A stretch of DNA of 64,000 nt. It comes from Acidimicrobiia bacterium (GTDB lineage: Bacteria > Actinomycetota > Acidimicrobiia > IMCC26256 > JAOSJM01). Below, piece by piece: positions 11,105 through 21,501 of the stretch (positions are counted from its first letter, which is position 1; each line of letters opens with the position of its first letter). The notes beneath the pieces were generated by a model. The model saw only the letters and a program-made list of their open reading frames with translations. It did not search any database and had not been told where the DNA came from. Position numbers and translations under genes: made by a program. The DNA lies in NCBI GenBank assembly GCA_027494165.1, contig JAOSJM010000001.1, positions 1,116,001 to 1,180,000 of the forward strand. Reading direction: 5' to 3'.

Positions 11105-11583
11105 ATGGAGATCCGCGTCAGCGAGTTGCGGCTGCCCGGGGTGGGGCGCCGCTACGAGCTCACGATCGAGGGTCGAGGAGGATCGTCGTCGTCGGCCGTG
11201 ACGAGGGCGGCTACGAGCTGGGGATCACCCAGGACGATCCCGATGCTCCCGGGTGCGCCGTGGGGCTCGACGACTCCGAGGCGGCCGTGCTCGCGGCGCT
11301 GCTCACGGGAGCGCGCTTCTCGATCGAGAGCCCCGAGAGGGTCGAGCCGGACGACCTGTCCGTCCGCACGGTGAGCCTCGGGTCCCGTTCGCCGCTCCTC
11401 GGCCGTCCCGTGACCGGCCTCGCCCTCCCCGGTGGAGCGGGGGAGGCCACGATCCTGGCCGTGGTCCGCGGCGACGAGGCGTTCGTGGACCCGAGCACGG
11501 TCTCGGTGCTGCAGGCCGGTGACCGGCTCGTGGTCGCGGCGCCGCGCCGGCTCCACGAGGCCCTGGAGGAGCTGGGTGGCTGA
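11105..11583 (+). CDS. KhtT-like TrkA-C potassium/proton antiporter regulatory subunit; apparent frameshift near 11175
   Basis: MEIRVSELRLPGVGRRYELTIEG + RIVVVGRDEGGYELGITQ (other frame) + TrkA-C-like C-terminus. Confidence 0.75.
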
Positions 11584-11636
11584 CGGGGAGGCTCGCGGAG
11601 CGGGGCCACCGGTCCGGCGGGGCGATCGGGGCTGAG

Positions 11637-13115
11637 GTGCCGGGATCGGAGTCGGCCCTGGCGGTCGCGGCCGCCCTGCTGCTGGCCGGCGTGCTGGCCA
11701 GCAAGGTCGCGGCGCGGCTGGGCGTCCCCGCCGTCCTCCTCTTCCTGGGGCTGGGGATGCTCGCGGGGTCCGAGGGGATCGGACGCATCGAGTTCGACGA
11801 CTTCGAGCTCGCCCGGACCGTCGGGACGATCGCGCTGGTGTACATCCTCTTCGCCGGTGGCCTCGACACCCGCTGGCGGGAGGTCCGGCCCGTGCTCGGG
11901 CCCGGGCTCGCGCTGGCCACCGTCGGGGTCGTGGTCAGCGCGGTCGTGACGGGCGCGTTCGCGGTCGTCCTGCTCGACCTGTCCGCGCTCGAAGGCCTGC
12001 TCCTCGGCTCGATCGTCTCGTCCACGGACGCGGCCGCGGTGCTCTCCGTCCTGCGCTCCCGCCAGGTGAGCCTCCGGGGCCGGCTCCGTCCGCTGCTGGA
12101 GCTCGAATCGGGCAGCAACGACCCGATGGCGGTGTTCCTGACGATCGGTTGCCTGGAGCTCCTCGAGGACGGGGGGACGAGCGGGGCCGGGCTCGTGCCG
12201 ATGTTCCTCGTGCAGATGGTCGCCGGGCTGGTGTTCGGGCTGGTGCTCGCCCGGGTGGCCGTCTTCGCGATCAACCGGCTCCGGCTGGAGTACGAGGGCC
12301 TGTTCCCCGTGCTGAGCGTCGCGTCGGTGCTGCTCGTCTACGCGGTCACCACCGCGGTGGGCGGGAGCGGCTTCCTCGCCGTCTACGTGGCCGGCCTGAC
12401 GATGGGCAACACGACCTTCCTCCACCGCCAGAGCCTGACCCGGTTCCACGACGCCCTGGCCTGGTTGGGCCAGATCGGGATGTTCCTCCTGCTCGGGTTG
12501 CTCGTCTTCCCCTCGGACCTGGTTCCCCTCGCCGGGCGGGCGCTCCTCCTGTCCCTCGTCCTGCTGGTCGTCGCCCGGCCGATCGCGGTGTTCGCCTCCC
12601 TCCTCGCCAGCGGCCTGGCCACCCGCGAGCGCCTCCTCGTCGCGTGGGTCGGCCTGCGGGGTGCCGTCCCGGTGATCCTGGCGACGTTCCCGGAGGCGGA
12701 GGGACTGGACGCGGCCGACACGATGTTCAACGTGGTCTTCTTCATCGTGATCACCTCGGTGCTCGTCCAGGGGACCACGGTGCCGGTCGTCGCCCGCTGG
12801 CTGGGGGTGGAGGCCCCCGCAGGGGCGGCGCGCCCGCCGCAGGTGATCCGCGGTGACGAGCTCGGGGAACGGGCCCTCCACGAGGTCGAGGTGGGGCCCG
12901 GATCGGCGGTCGTCGGGTGTCAGGTCCTGGACCTGGCGCTTCCTCCCGACGTCCTGCTCGTCCTCATCGCGCGGGGCGACGAGCACGTGGTTCCCCAAGG
13001 AGCCACGACGCTGGCGGCGGGTGACCGCGTGCTCGTGCTGGCCGATGACGATCGGATCGCGACGGTGCGGGCGTTGCTGGGGGGATCCGCAGGCGGTCCC
13101 GGACCGGGGAGCTGA
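11637..13115 (+). CDS. CPA1-type cation/proton antiporter with C-terminal TrkA-C domain
   Basis: Multi-TM; GSIVSSTDAAAVLSVLR, ELESGSNDPMAVFLT, VGLRGAVPVILAT. Confidence 0.9.
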   Translation: MPGSESALAVAAALLLAGVLASKVAARLGVPAVLLFLGLGMLAGSEGIGRIEFDDFELARTVGTIALVYILFAGGLDTRWREVRPVLGPGLALATVGVVVSAVVTGAFAVVLLDLSALEGLLLGSIVSSTDAAAVLSVLRSRQVSLRGRLRPLLELESGSNDPMAVFLTIGCLELLEDGGTSGAGLVPMFLVQMVAGLVFGLVLARVAVFAINRLRLEYEGLFPVLSVASVLLVYAVTTAVGGSGFLAVYVAGLTMGNTTFLHRQSLTRFHDALAWLGQIGMFLLLGLLVFPSDLVPLAGRALLLSLVLLVVARPIAVFASLLASGLATRERLLVAWVGLRGAVPVILATFPEAEGLDAADTMFNVVFFIVITSVLVQGTTVPVVARWLGVEAPAGAARPPQVIRGDELGERALHEVEVGPGSAVVGCQVLDLALPPDVLLVLIARGDEHVVPQGATTLAAGDRVLVLADDDRIATVRALLGGSAGGPGPGS

Positions 13116-13196
13116 GCCGGCCCCGCAGGGCCGCGCCCCGTCGGGCTCATCGGTCCACCCTGTGACGAGCGGCCGTGCTGTTGTGGTGGTCGCGAC

Positions 13197-14353
13197 TCAA
13201 CCGGCGACGTCGTTGATCACCGAGCACACCCGCTCGACGTCCCGGGACGACATCGCCCCGTGGAGCGGGAGGCACGCCACCCGGGCGGCGGCCCGCTCGG
13301 CCACCGGGAGCCGGTCGGGCGCGGCCGAGGGGAGGTCGCGGAAGTGGGGGAAGTGGCTGCAGAGCTGGCGGAAGTAGGGCCGGGCGTGGACGCCGGCGGA
13401 GGCGAGGTGGGTGAGGAGGGCCGAACGGTCGGTGCCGGCTGCCTCGTCGACGATCACGGGGAGGTACGAGCCGTTGTGGTCGACGCCCGGCTGCTCGGGC
13501 AGGGGACGGATGCCGTCGAGGCCGGCGAGCAGGCTGCGGTAGCAGGCGACGAGCTGCCGGCGGTGGGCGATCTCCTGGTCGACCTGGTCGAGCACGAGCA
13601 GGCCCACGAGCGCCTGGACCTCGTTGAGCTTGGCGTTGATCCCCGGGAGCTCCACGTCACCGCCGGGCTCCATGCCGAAGTTGCGGAGGCGCCGGAGCAC
13701 CGGCCCCATCGACTCGTCGGCGTAGGTGAGAGCGCCGCCCTCGAGGGTGTGGAAGACCTTCGTGGCGTGGAAGCTGAACGCCGAGGCGTCGCCGAGGTTC
13801 CCGACGGGGGCGCCGCAGGCGGTGACCCCGAAGGCGTGGGCGGCGTCGTAGAGGACCCGGAGGTCGTGCCTCCGGGCGACGGCGGCGATCTCGTCGACCC
13901 GGCAGACGTTGCCGAACACGTGCACCGGGAGGATCCCCGTGGTCCGCGGGGTCAGGACCTCCTCGATCCGCTCCGGGTCGAGCGTGAGGTGGACCGGCTC
14001 CACGTCGACGAACACGGGGGTGATCCCCATCCAGGCGAGGGCCTGGGCGGTGGCCGGGAAGGTGAACGGGGTGGTGACGACCTCGTCGCGCAGCCCGAGC
14101 GCCTGCCCGCCGAGCTGGAGGGCGGCCGTGCCGGAGGCGAGGAGCGACAGGTGGGGGACCCCGAGGCGGTGGCGGAGCCGCTCCTCCAGACGGTCGTGCA
14201 CGGGACCGCTGTTCGTGAGCCAGGCCCGCCCGAAGATCTCCTCCAGGCCCTCGACCACCTGGTCGAGGGGGGCAGGCCGGGGCGGGTCACCAGGAGCGGC
14301 TCGGGTTCCCGCTCCTGGCCTGCGGGGGAGCCGGCGGCGTCGTACCCGATCAC
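13197..14353 (-). CDS. DegT/DnrJ/EryC1/StrS aminotransferase; apparent frameshift near 14268
   Basis: WLTNSGPVHDRLEERL, LLASGTAALQLG, HVFGNVCRVDEI, DAAHAFGV, SFHATKVFHTLEGG. Confidence 0.9.
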
Positions 14354-15472
14354 GGCCGGGACCGCCCTCGACCGAGCCGGGACCGGGCGGTCCGCCACCC
14401 GCGCCCGAGAGCCCGGGCCCCCGGGACCCCGGCCTTCACGGTCTCCTTCCACGCCGTGACGTGGACCCGGATCCGGTCGGACCGGCGGGGGAGAAGGGCC
14501 GTGGCCAGGGCGAGCGTGACGCGCCTGCGCCACGGCTCGCGGCGGGCGGCGGCGGCCCGCAGGGACCGGGTGATCGGACCCCACCGGTAGGTGGCCGAGA
14601 ACTCCTCCATGAGCTCCAGCTCGGGGGGTGGGCGGCCGACACCGAGCCGAAGTGCTCGGCGACGAGCAGCGCGAGCGCGCGCAGGTCGAGGTCGGGCCGG
14701 GAGGCGCGCTGGGCGGGGCGCAGCCGGTACAGGAGCGTGGGGTCGTCCACGAGGTGGATCGGCGCGATCCGGGCGAGGGCGAGCGACGCCGCGTAGTCGG
14801 ACATCCCTCCCGCCTGGGGCGAGAAGAGGCCGGCGGCCAGCAGGGTCTCGCGCTCCACGAGCATGGTGGTGGTCCAGAGACGGCTGTGCTCCAGGAGCGT
14901 GGGCCGATCGAGCACCCGCGCTTCCTCGGGGACCGGCCCGGTGACCCGGCGCGCCGCCATCGCGAGCACCTCGGCGTCGAGGGTGGCGCGCGGGGCCCGG
15001 AGGTCGACGGGGGTGTCGGGGTCGTCGGCGAAGGCCCCGGCGTCCTCGTCGGCGACGAAGGTCAGCACGGTGGTGGCGACGGCCCGGCAGTCCGGATGAC
15101 GCTCCAGGTACGCCATCAGCCGTTCGAGGCGGTTCGGCAGCCACAGGTCGTCGGCGTCGAGGGCGGCGACCCACCGGCCCCGGGACGCCACGATGCCCGC
15201 GTTGCGGGCCAGGGAGGTGCCGCGGTTGGGCTGGCGGATCACCGTGACCTCGGGATGGGTGGCCCGGACCACCTCGACCGAGTCGTCCCGGGAGCCGTCG
15301 TCGACGACGACGACCTCGAGGTCCGGGACGGTCTGGGCCGCGACGGAGGCGAGGGTCGAGGCGATGGTGCGAGCGTTGTCGTGGACGGGGATCACCACGC
15401 TCACGAGGGGCGTGGCGCGCTCCGCGGCCCCTGCCGCCCCCGTGGCGCCGTCGGCCAACGTCGTCACCGTCG
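14350..15472 (-). CDS. Glycosyltransferase family 2; apparent frameshift near 14622
   Basis: PLVSVVIPVHDNARTIASTLASVAAQT, VVDDGSRDDS, RNAGIVASRGRWVAALDADDLW. Confidence 0.88.
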
Positions 15473-16336
15473 GGGCGGGAGGCCGAGCCGCTCGCGGGCC
15501 TGCGCCGGGGTGGCGATCCCCCGCCCGGCGAGCCTGGCCGCCGCGACGGCGTGCTCGACGGCCGCGACGTTGCTGGTGGGCTCGCCCCGGAGGTCCCGGG
15601 GTGCGTCCTCGAGGCCGGTGCGGACGTTCCCACCCATGGCGATCGCGGCCATGACCATCGGGCGCTGGAAGACCCCGATGCCCGCCGCCGACCACACCGA
15701 ACCGGCCGGGAGCCGCTCGACGATCCGGGCCAGGTCTCCCACGAACGCCGGAGCCGCGCCCAGGGACCCGAGGAGCACGTTCACGTAGAGCGGGGGCTCG
15801 AGGAGCCCGCGCTCCTGCAGCACGTGCGTGTAGTTGGCCATCCCCAACTCGAACACCTCGAGCTCGGGACGGACCCCCCGCTCGGCCATGCGGCGGAGCA
15901 GGGCCTCGATCACCTCGGGCGGGTTGTGGCTGACCGTGCGGGGGAAGTTGAAGGACCCGAGCGTGCAGCTCGCCATGTCGGGGAGGAGCTCGTCGTCGAG
16001 GTCGAGGGCGGTCATCCGGGCGCGCGGATCCGGGTCGACACGCGCGCTCGTCGTCATGCAGACGACGAGCTCGGGAGCCTGGTCGCGGATCGCGCCGATG
16101 ACCTTCTCGTACAGATCGCGCCGGTGGGTGGGCCGGCCGTCGTCGTCCCGCACGTGGACGTGCACGCACGCGGCCCCGGCCCGGGCGCACGCGACGGCGT
16201 CCTCCACGATCTCCTCGGGGACCATCGGCACCGCCGGGCTGTCGTCCTTGGTGGGGACGGCGCCGGTGAGCGCGACGTTGACGATGACGTCGGGCCATCC
16301 CCCCAGCGGCGGGGGCGCCCACGGTCGATCACGCAT
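15464..16336 (-). CDS. Beta-keto acid cleavage enzyme (BKACE, DUF849)
   Basis: VIVNVALTGAVPTKDDSPAVPMVPEEI, HVHVRDDDGRPT, GMANYT, GGNVRTGLED. Confidence 0.92.
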   Translation of the reverse strand: MRDRPWAPPPLGGWPDVIVNVALTGAVPTKDDSPAVPMVPEEIVEDAVACARAGAACVHVHVRDDDGRPTHRRDLYEKVIGAIRDQAPELVVCMTTSARVDPDPRARMTALDLDDELLPDMASCTLGSFNFPRTVSHNPPEVIEALLRRMAERGVRPELEVFELGMANYTHVLQERGLLEPPLYVNVLLGSLGAAPAFVGDLARIVERLPAGSVWSAAGIGVFQRPMVMAAIAMGGNVRTGLEDAPRDLRGEPTSNVAAVEHAVAAARLAGRGIATPAQARERLGLPPRR

Positions 16337-16372
16337 GGTTCCTCCCGGGGGCGAGGGTGGCGCCCGGAGCGC

Positions 16373-17013
16373 TCACAACGGCTCCACCCCTTCCCTCACG
16401 ACGCGCGCCGGGACTCCGGCGACGAGGACGTGGTCGGGCACGTCACGCGTCACCACGGCGCCCGCGGCGAGGATCGAGCCGACGCCGACGCGGATCTTCT
16501 CGATGACGACCGCGCCGATCCCCACCCACGTACCTTCACCGATGACGCACGATCCTGCCACCTGCACGCCGGGCCCGACGGTCGCGAAGGGCTCGACGAC
16601 GGTGTGGTGGCCGATGCTCGCCCCCGGTTGAGCAGCACGTGGCGGCCGACGCGGCTGTGGGCGGCGACGATGGCTCCGACGCTCACCACGCTTCCCGTGC
16701 CCACCTCGCTGCGAGGGGACACGGTGGCCCGCGGGTGCACGACGGTCTCGAACGGCATGCCGAGCGCTTCGACCTGGTCGGTGAACCGCCGGCGCTTCGT
16801 CGTACCGAGACCGCACACGGCGGCATGGGTCCCGGCGAGCCCGGCGAGATCGTCGATCCACAGCACCGGGTGGCCTTCGACCGGGGCGCCACAGCGGGTC
16901 CGGTCCAGGTTCTCGACCAGCGCGGCGACCTGGAAGCCCGACTGCTCGGCCACGTCGGCCACCTCCAAGGCGAAGGCGGACGCCGCGCCGAGGACCACGA
17001 CCGGGCGGCTCAC
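16373..17013 (-). CDS. PglD/NeuD-type left-handed beta-helix acyltransferase; apparent frameshift near 16627
   Basis: Rossmann-like N-terminus VVVLGAASAFALEVADVAE; HPRATVSPRSEVGTGSVVSVGAIV hexapeptide repeats; AGVPARVV. Confidence 0.85.
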
Positions 17014-17253
17014 GGCACCTGCCGGAGGGCGCGCGACGCCGCGGTCGGGGTGGGTGTGGCGGTGCGGGGCAGATGGCGGTCCACGGTCGCTCCGGTCCAC
17101 GGCGCAGGTCCCCATTGTGCCAGGTGGCCACGGAGCGTGGTGACACGGGCGGTTTCCGGGGCACCCCGCGGACCGCCCTATCGTTCGGCCCGTGGAAGAC
17201 GCCGGAGCGCCCTGTCGCCGTCGCGATCTGCGGGGTCCGTGGGGCGGCGCCGC

Positions 17254-17820
17254 GTGAGCGCCGCGCTCGTGAGCCTCGGCGTCGTCTTCGTGGCCGAGCT
17301 GGGTGACAAGACCCAGCTCGTCGTGCTGGCGATGGGGGCACGCCATCGGCCCGCGGCCGCCCTGGCCGCGCTCGCGGCGACCGCGGCGGCGCTGATGGCC
17401 CTGGCCGTGGCCGCGGGGGCCCTGCTCGGCTCGGCGCTGCCCGAGCGGGCCGTCGCGGCGGGAGCCGGCGTGCTGTTCCTGGCGTTCGCGCTGTGGTCCC
17501 TCCGCGAGCTGGCGAACAGCCGGGACGCCGGCGCTGTCGCGCCACGCGGAGCCCGGGGCCTGCTCCCGCTGGTGACCGCGTTCTTCGTGGCCGAGCTGGG
17601 TGACAAGACCCAGCTCACCGCCGGGTCCCTCGCCGCGCGTGGCGGCGCTCTGGGTACCTGGGTGGGCGCGACCCTCGGCCTCGTGGGGGCGACGGCGATC
17701 GCGCTCGGGGCGGGCCGGCTCCTGTCGGGGCGGCTCTCCGAGCGCGCCCTCGGCTACGTGGCGGCCGTCGCCTTCACCGTCGTGGGCGTCGCATCCCTGG
17801 TGGTCGCCCTCCGCCCGTGA
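17254..17820 (+). CDS. TMEM165/GDT1 (UPF0016) family cation transporter
   Basis: Two VAELGDKTQL motifs in a two-fold repeated membrane protein. Confidence 0.92.
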   Translation: MSAALVSLGVVFVAELGDKTQLVVLAMGARHRPAAALAALAATAAALMALAVAAGALLGSALPERAVAAGAGVLFLAFALWSLRELANSRDAGAVAPRGARGLLPLVTAFFVAELGDKTQLTAGSLAARGGALGTWVGATLGLVGATAIALGAGRLLSGRLSERALGYVAAVAFTVVGVASLVVALRP

Positions 17821-17868
17821 GGCGGGCGCTCGGCGCGGCCCACCCCGTCCGCCAGGGGCGGTGGGAGG

Positions 17869-19415
17869 ATGGTGGAGGTGGCGGGATCGGACGATGGGCA
17901 CGCCGGGGCGCGACCGGGACGCGCGATGACGGGTCGTTCGCCGGCCTTCGCGTCGCTGGCGCGGGTGCACGTCATGAGCACCGCCGCGGACGCGTGCTTC
18001 ACCGTGTCGCTCGCGGGCTCGCTGTTCGTGAACGTGAGCGTCGACGCCGCCCGGCCGCGGATCCTGCTGTACCTGCTCTTCACCATGGCGCCCTTCGCCG
18101 TGGTCGCACCGCTGGTCGGGCCGCTCGTCGACCGGTTCCGTAGCGGCCACCGCCTGATGCTCGTGGCGGCCAGCGCGGGTCGGGCCACGATGTGCCTCCT
18201 CCTCGTGCGGGACCTCCGGACCCTGCTGCTGTACCCGGAGGCGTTCGTGGTGCTGGTCCTCGGGAAGTCCTACTCGGTCACCAAGAGCGCCCTGGTCCCT
18301 CGCCTGGTGCCGGACGCCGAGGATCTGGTGGTGTCGAACTCGCGGTTGTCCCGGATGGGGACGCTGGCCGGGATCGCGGGCGGAGTCACGGGCGCCGCCG
18401 TGCTGGCGTTGGCCGGGGGTTCCGGTGTCGTCCTGGTGGCCGCTGCCCTCCACACGCTGGGCGCCGTCTTCGTCGCCCGCGTGCCGCGGACCCTCCCGGC
18501 GGGCGTGCCGCGCTCGGCGGCGGCGGTCCAGGAGCTCCACGCCCCGCCGCTCGTCCTCGCCGCGTCGTCCATGGGGATGCTGCGAGCGGCCGTGGGCTTC
18601 CTCGCGTTCGCCGTCGCCTTCTCCTTCAAGCGTGGAGGGAGGCAGCCTGGCTCTACGGCCTCGTGCTCGCGGCGGGCGCGGTGGGCGGGCTCGGAGGGAC
18701 GTTCGTCGCCCCGGTGGCGCGCCGGTCGGCGCGCGAGGAGCCGCTGCTCCTGGCGGCGCTGGGGACCGTGGCCGTGGCCGGGCTCGCCGGCGCGGTGTGG
18801 TTCGGGACCCCCGCGGTGGTCCTGGCCTCCGCGGTCGTGGGCCTGGGCGCGACGGGCGGGCGGCAGGCCTTCGACAGCTTCGTGCAGCACGCCGCCCCGG
18901 ACGCGGATCGGGGGCGGGCGTTCGCCCGATTCGAGACACGGTTCCAGCTCGCGTGGGTGCTGGGAGCGCTGCTGGCGGTCGTGTGGCAGCCGACGGGGCG
19001 GGGCGGGCTGGCGGCCCTGGGTGGGGCGATGGCCGGGACGGGGGCGTGGTACGTCGTGGGACTCCGATCAGCGGGCCGCCTCGGGGGCCTCTGGACGGCC
19101 GTGGCCGGGGCAGGGCGGCCGCCACCCGACGTCGTCGACGTCCTGCTCCAGGATGCTCGGGACGCGCTCGCCACCGGCGCTGCGAGTCGTGCGGTCGCCG
19201 GCTCGCTCGCCGCCGCGGAGGTCCTCCTCGTCCGGATCGCCCGGATGGGTCGAGACGTTGGAGGCGACAGCCCGGTGGAGGCGGCGCGGGGGGACGTGCG
19301 CCGTCTCTGGGGCGTGCTCGCCTCAGGGGACCCGGTCACGGCCGAGCACGCAGGGCGCGCGGTGGAGGTCGCCGGGCGGCTCGAGCAGCTCCTGGGCCCG
19401 ACGGGCGACCGCTGA
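17869..19415 (+). CDS. MFS-type transporter; apparent frameshift near 18634; start could be 17926
   Basis: Multi-TM; APLVGPLVDRFRSGHR; downstream TMs WLYGLVLAAGAVGGLGGT in the next frame. Confidence 0.78.
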
Positions 19416-19427
19416 CGGGGCGACCCC

Positions 19428-19973
19428 TCAGGGTGCCGCACCCTCCCCGGGGGTCCGTTCCGGCTCGGCGACCAGCTCCCACTCGTCGTCGACGTGCTCG
19501 ACCACGAGGAAGCGCAGTGGCGCCCCGTTGCCCGGGCGGTGGGAGGCCACCGCGTCGATCTCGACGCGCGATCCCTGCGTCGGGACCGGTCCCAGCTCGA
19601 CGAGGAGGATCGCGTCCTCGCGGATCTCGCCGGTGTCCATGTCGAAGGCCTCCTCGGCCTCGTCGACGAACCGCAGGTCCGCGGCGTCGTCGACGTCGGA
19701 GAGGAGCCCCGCCTGGACCTCGAGGTCGAGAGGGCTGGAGCCCTCGGCCGCGGTCACGAAGAGGACCGGGGGGTCGTGGTCCTCCTGGGGCTCGACGGCC
19801 GCGAACCAGCGCAGGATCGGGGCGTAGACCCCGACCGCGCGGCGGGCCTCGGCCGTGGAGGGCTGTTCGCTGCACCCGCTCGCGGAGAGGAGCGCACCGA
19901 GCGCGGCGAGAGCAGCGATCGGCCCGGCCGCGCGTCGGCCGATGGAGAGCACCAGCCGTGCCACCACGGGCAC
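19428..19973 (-). CDS. Putative lipoprotein, start approximate
   Basis: AALAALGALLSASGCSEQ lipobox. Confidence 0.65.
   Translation of the reverse strand: MPVVARLVLSIGRRAAGPIAALAALGALLSASGCSEQPSTAEARRAVGVYAPILRWFAAVEPQEDHDPPVLFVTAAEGSSPLDLEVQAGLLSDVDDAADLRFVDEAEEAFDMDTGEIREDAILLVELGPVPTQGSRVEIDAVASHRPGNGAPLRFLVVEHVDDEWELVAEPERTPGEGAAP
19430..19444. terminator. Possible hairpin between convergent genes
   Basis: AGGGTG-CCG-CACCCT perfect inverted repeat next to the convergent gene ends at 19415 and 19428. Confidence 0.3.
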
Positions 19974-20228
19974 GCTAGCCGCACGGTCGCGCAGCCTGCG
20001 GGCACAGGGGCGGGTACGGAGTACGGGTCGGTTCGTCGACGGTCCCGGCACCTGCGGTGCCCTGGACGGCGTCGTGACCAGGCGGTCGCCACCGGTCGCC
20101 AACGTCCCTGCCGGCACCTCGGTGCGCCTTGAACCGGTACGGGATCCGCGCGCGTCAGGTCGGGAAGGTGGCTTCAGAGCCTGCGGCGTCCTCGTCAGAA
20201 AGACGGAGAATCGCCCGACCGCTCCGGG

Positions 20229-21011
20229 TCAGGCGAGGGGCCGTTCTCGCACGAGCGCTGCGAGCGCCCAGAGCCAGGCGACGGCGAGGGCCACGACGGC
20301 TGCCAACGCGGCCGGACCGTCCTGGTCGAGAACCGTGTAATGGGCTGCCAGGAGGAGCATTGCGGCGAACGTCACCCACCCAGCTCGGTCGAGTCCTGAT
20401 CTCGTACGACGGATGGCGACGAGAAGAAGCGTGGATGCCGCAACTCCCGCACCGAGCGCACCGAGTCGCCACACGTCCGAGTCGGGTCCGCGTTCGAGGG
20501 TCCCGTCGTTCGCAAGGTGGAAGACGCCGATGCCTGCGAGTGCGAGGACTGCGGTGGCGATCGCTCCCTTCACCTCGAGCCGTCGGGGTCCGAGCCGCAG
20601 GCCAACGGCGATCAGCAGTCCGACGACTGCAGCGCCGGATGCCAGACCGATCGCCCAGACCAGGCTGTACCGCACGTCAGCACCGAGGCGCTCGCCGTCG
20701 GCGTGGAGAACGTTCGCGAGGCGGACGGCTGCGAACCCGATCAGTGCGCCGCAGCCCGCGAGCGCCGCGAGGAGTCTCGTCCGACCGGTGGCCGCGGCGC
20801 GGAACCGGCGTGCGACCTGGGTGGCCGAGCCGAGTGAGGCGATGGCCTCTTGGGTCGCAGCGTGGGCGGTCATCCCGTCGGACTCGAGCTCTGAGGCGGC
20901 GTCCTCGAGGTGGTCGCGTAGCTCTTCGAGGATCCGCTTCCGATACGCCCCGGTCATCGGAAGGTGTCTGCGGACTTCCTCGACGTAGACGTCGATCAGA
21001 ACTTCAGCCAT
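20229..21011 (-). CDS. HAAS-domain membrane protein
   Basis: YVEEVRRHLPMTGAYRKRILEELRDHLEDAASELESDG, then multiple TM helices; overlaps the PadR gene. Confidence 0.8.
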   Translation of the reverse strand: MAEVLIDVYVEEVRRHLPMTGAYRKRILEELRDHLEDAASELESDGMTAHAATQEAIASLGSATQVARRFRAAATGRTRLLAALAGCGALIGFAAVRLANVLHADGERLGADVRYSLVWAIGLASGAAVVGLLIAVGLRLGPRRLEVKGAIATAVLALAGIGVFHLANDGTLERGPDSDVWRLGALGAGVAASTLLLVAIRRTRSGLDRAGWVTFAAMLLLAAHYTVLDQDGPAALAAVVALAVAWLWALAALVRERPLA

Positions 21012-21334
21012 GTGATCTCCTCGAGGATCGAATCGACCGCGTCTCGGAACTCGACCCAGTCGGCTGCCTCCTCGACGAGGACTGCTCTGCCGGCATCGGT
21101 CAGTTCGTACGAACGTCGCTTCCGACCCGAGCTGTCGTCCACCGCGCTCGTGATCAGCCCGTCGGCCTCCAACTGATGGAGGGCCGGATAGACGGCGCCT
21201 TCGTTGAGGGACAGCTGGCCCTTGCTGCGTGCCTTCAGGTCGGCGATCAACCCATATCCGTGGACCGTCTCGCGGGCGGCGATGGCGGCAAGGACCAGCG
21301 TGCGCAGGTGTCCTCGAATTCGGTCGGCCGCCAT
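20996..21334 (-). CDS. PadR-family transcriptional regulator
   Basis: VLAAIAARETVHGYGLIADLKARSKGQLSLNEGAVYPALHQLEADGLI. Confidence 0.92.
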   Translation of the reverse strand: MAADRIRGHLRTLVLAAIAARETVHGYGLIADLKARSKGQLSLNEGAVYPALHQLEADGLITSAVDDSSGRKRRSYELTDAGRAVLVEEAADWVEFRDAVDSILEEITWLKF

Positions 21335-21501
21335 ACCTCGGGACCTTATACCTCAGAGGCTGATGTGTCAACGCCGATCCTGATCATCGCCGCACGGTCC
21401 GGAGGCTCTCTGGTCCGGCAATCGCCGCACGCTGTGTCAGGCTCGTTGTGTCGATCTCGCCGTCGGCGACACGAAGACCGCCTGTGAGCAGGAGCAATGC
21501 C

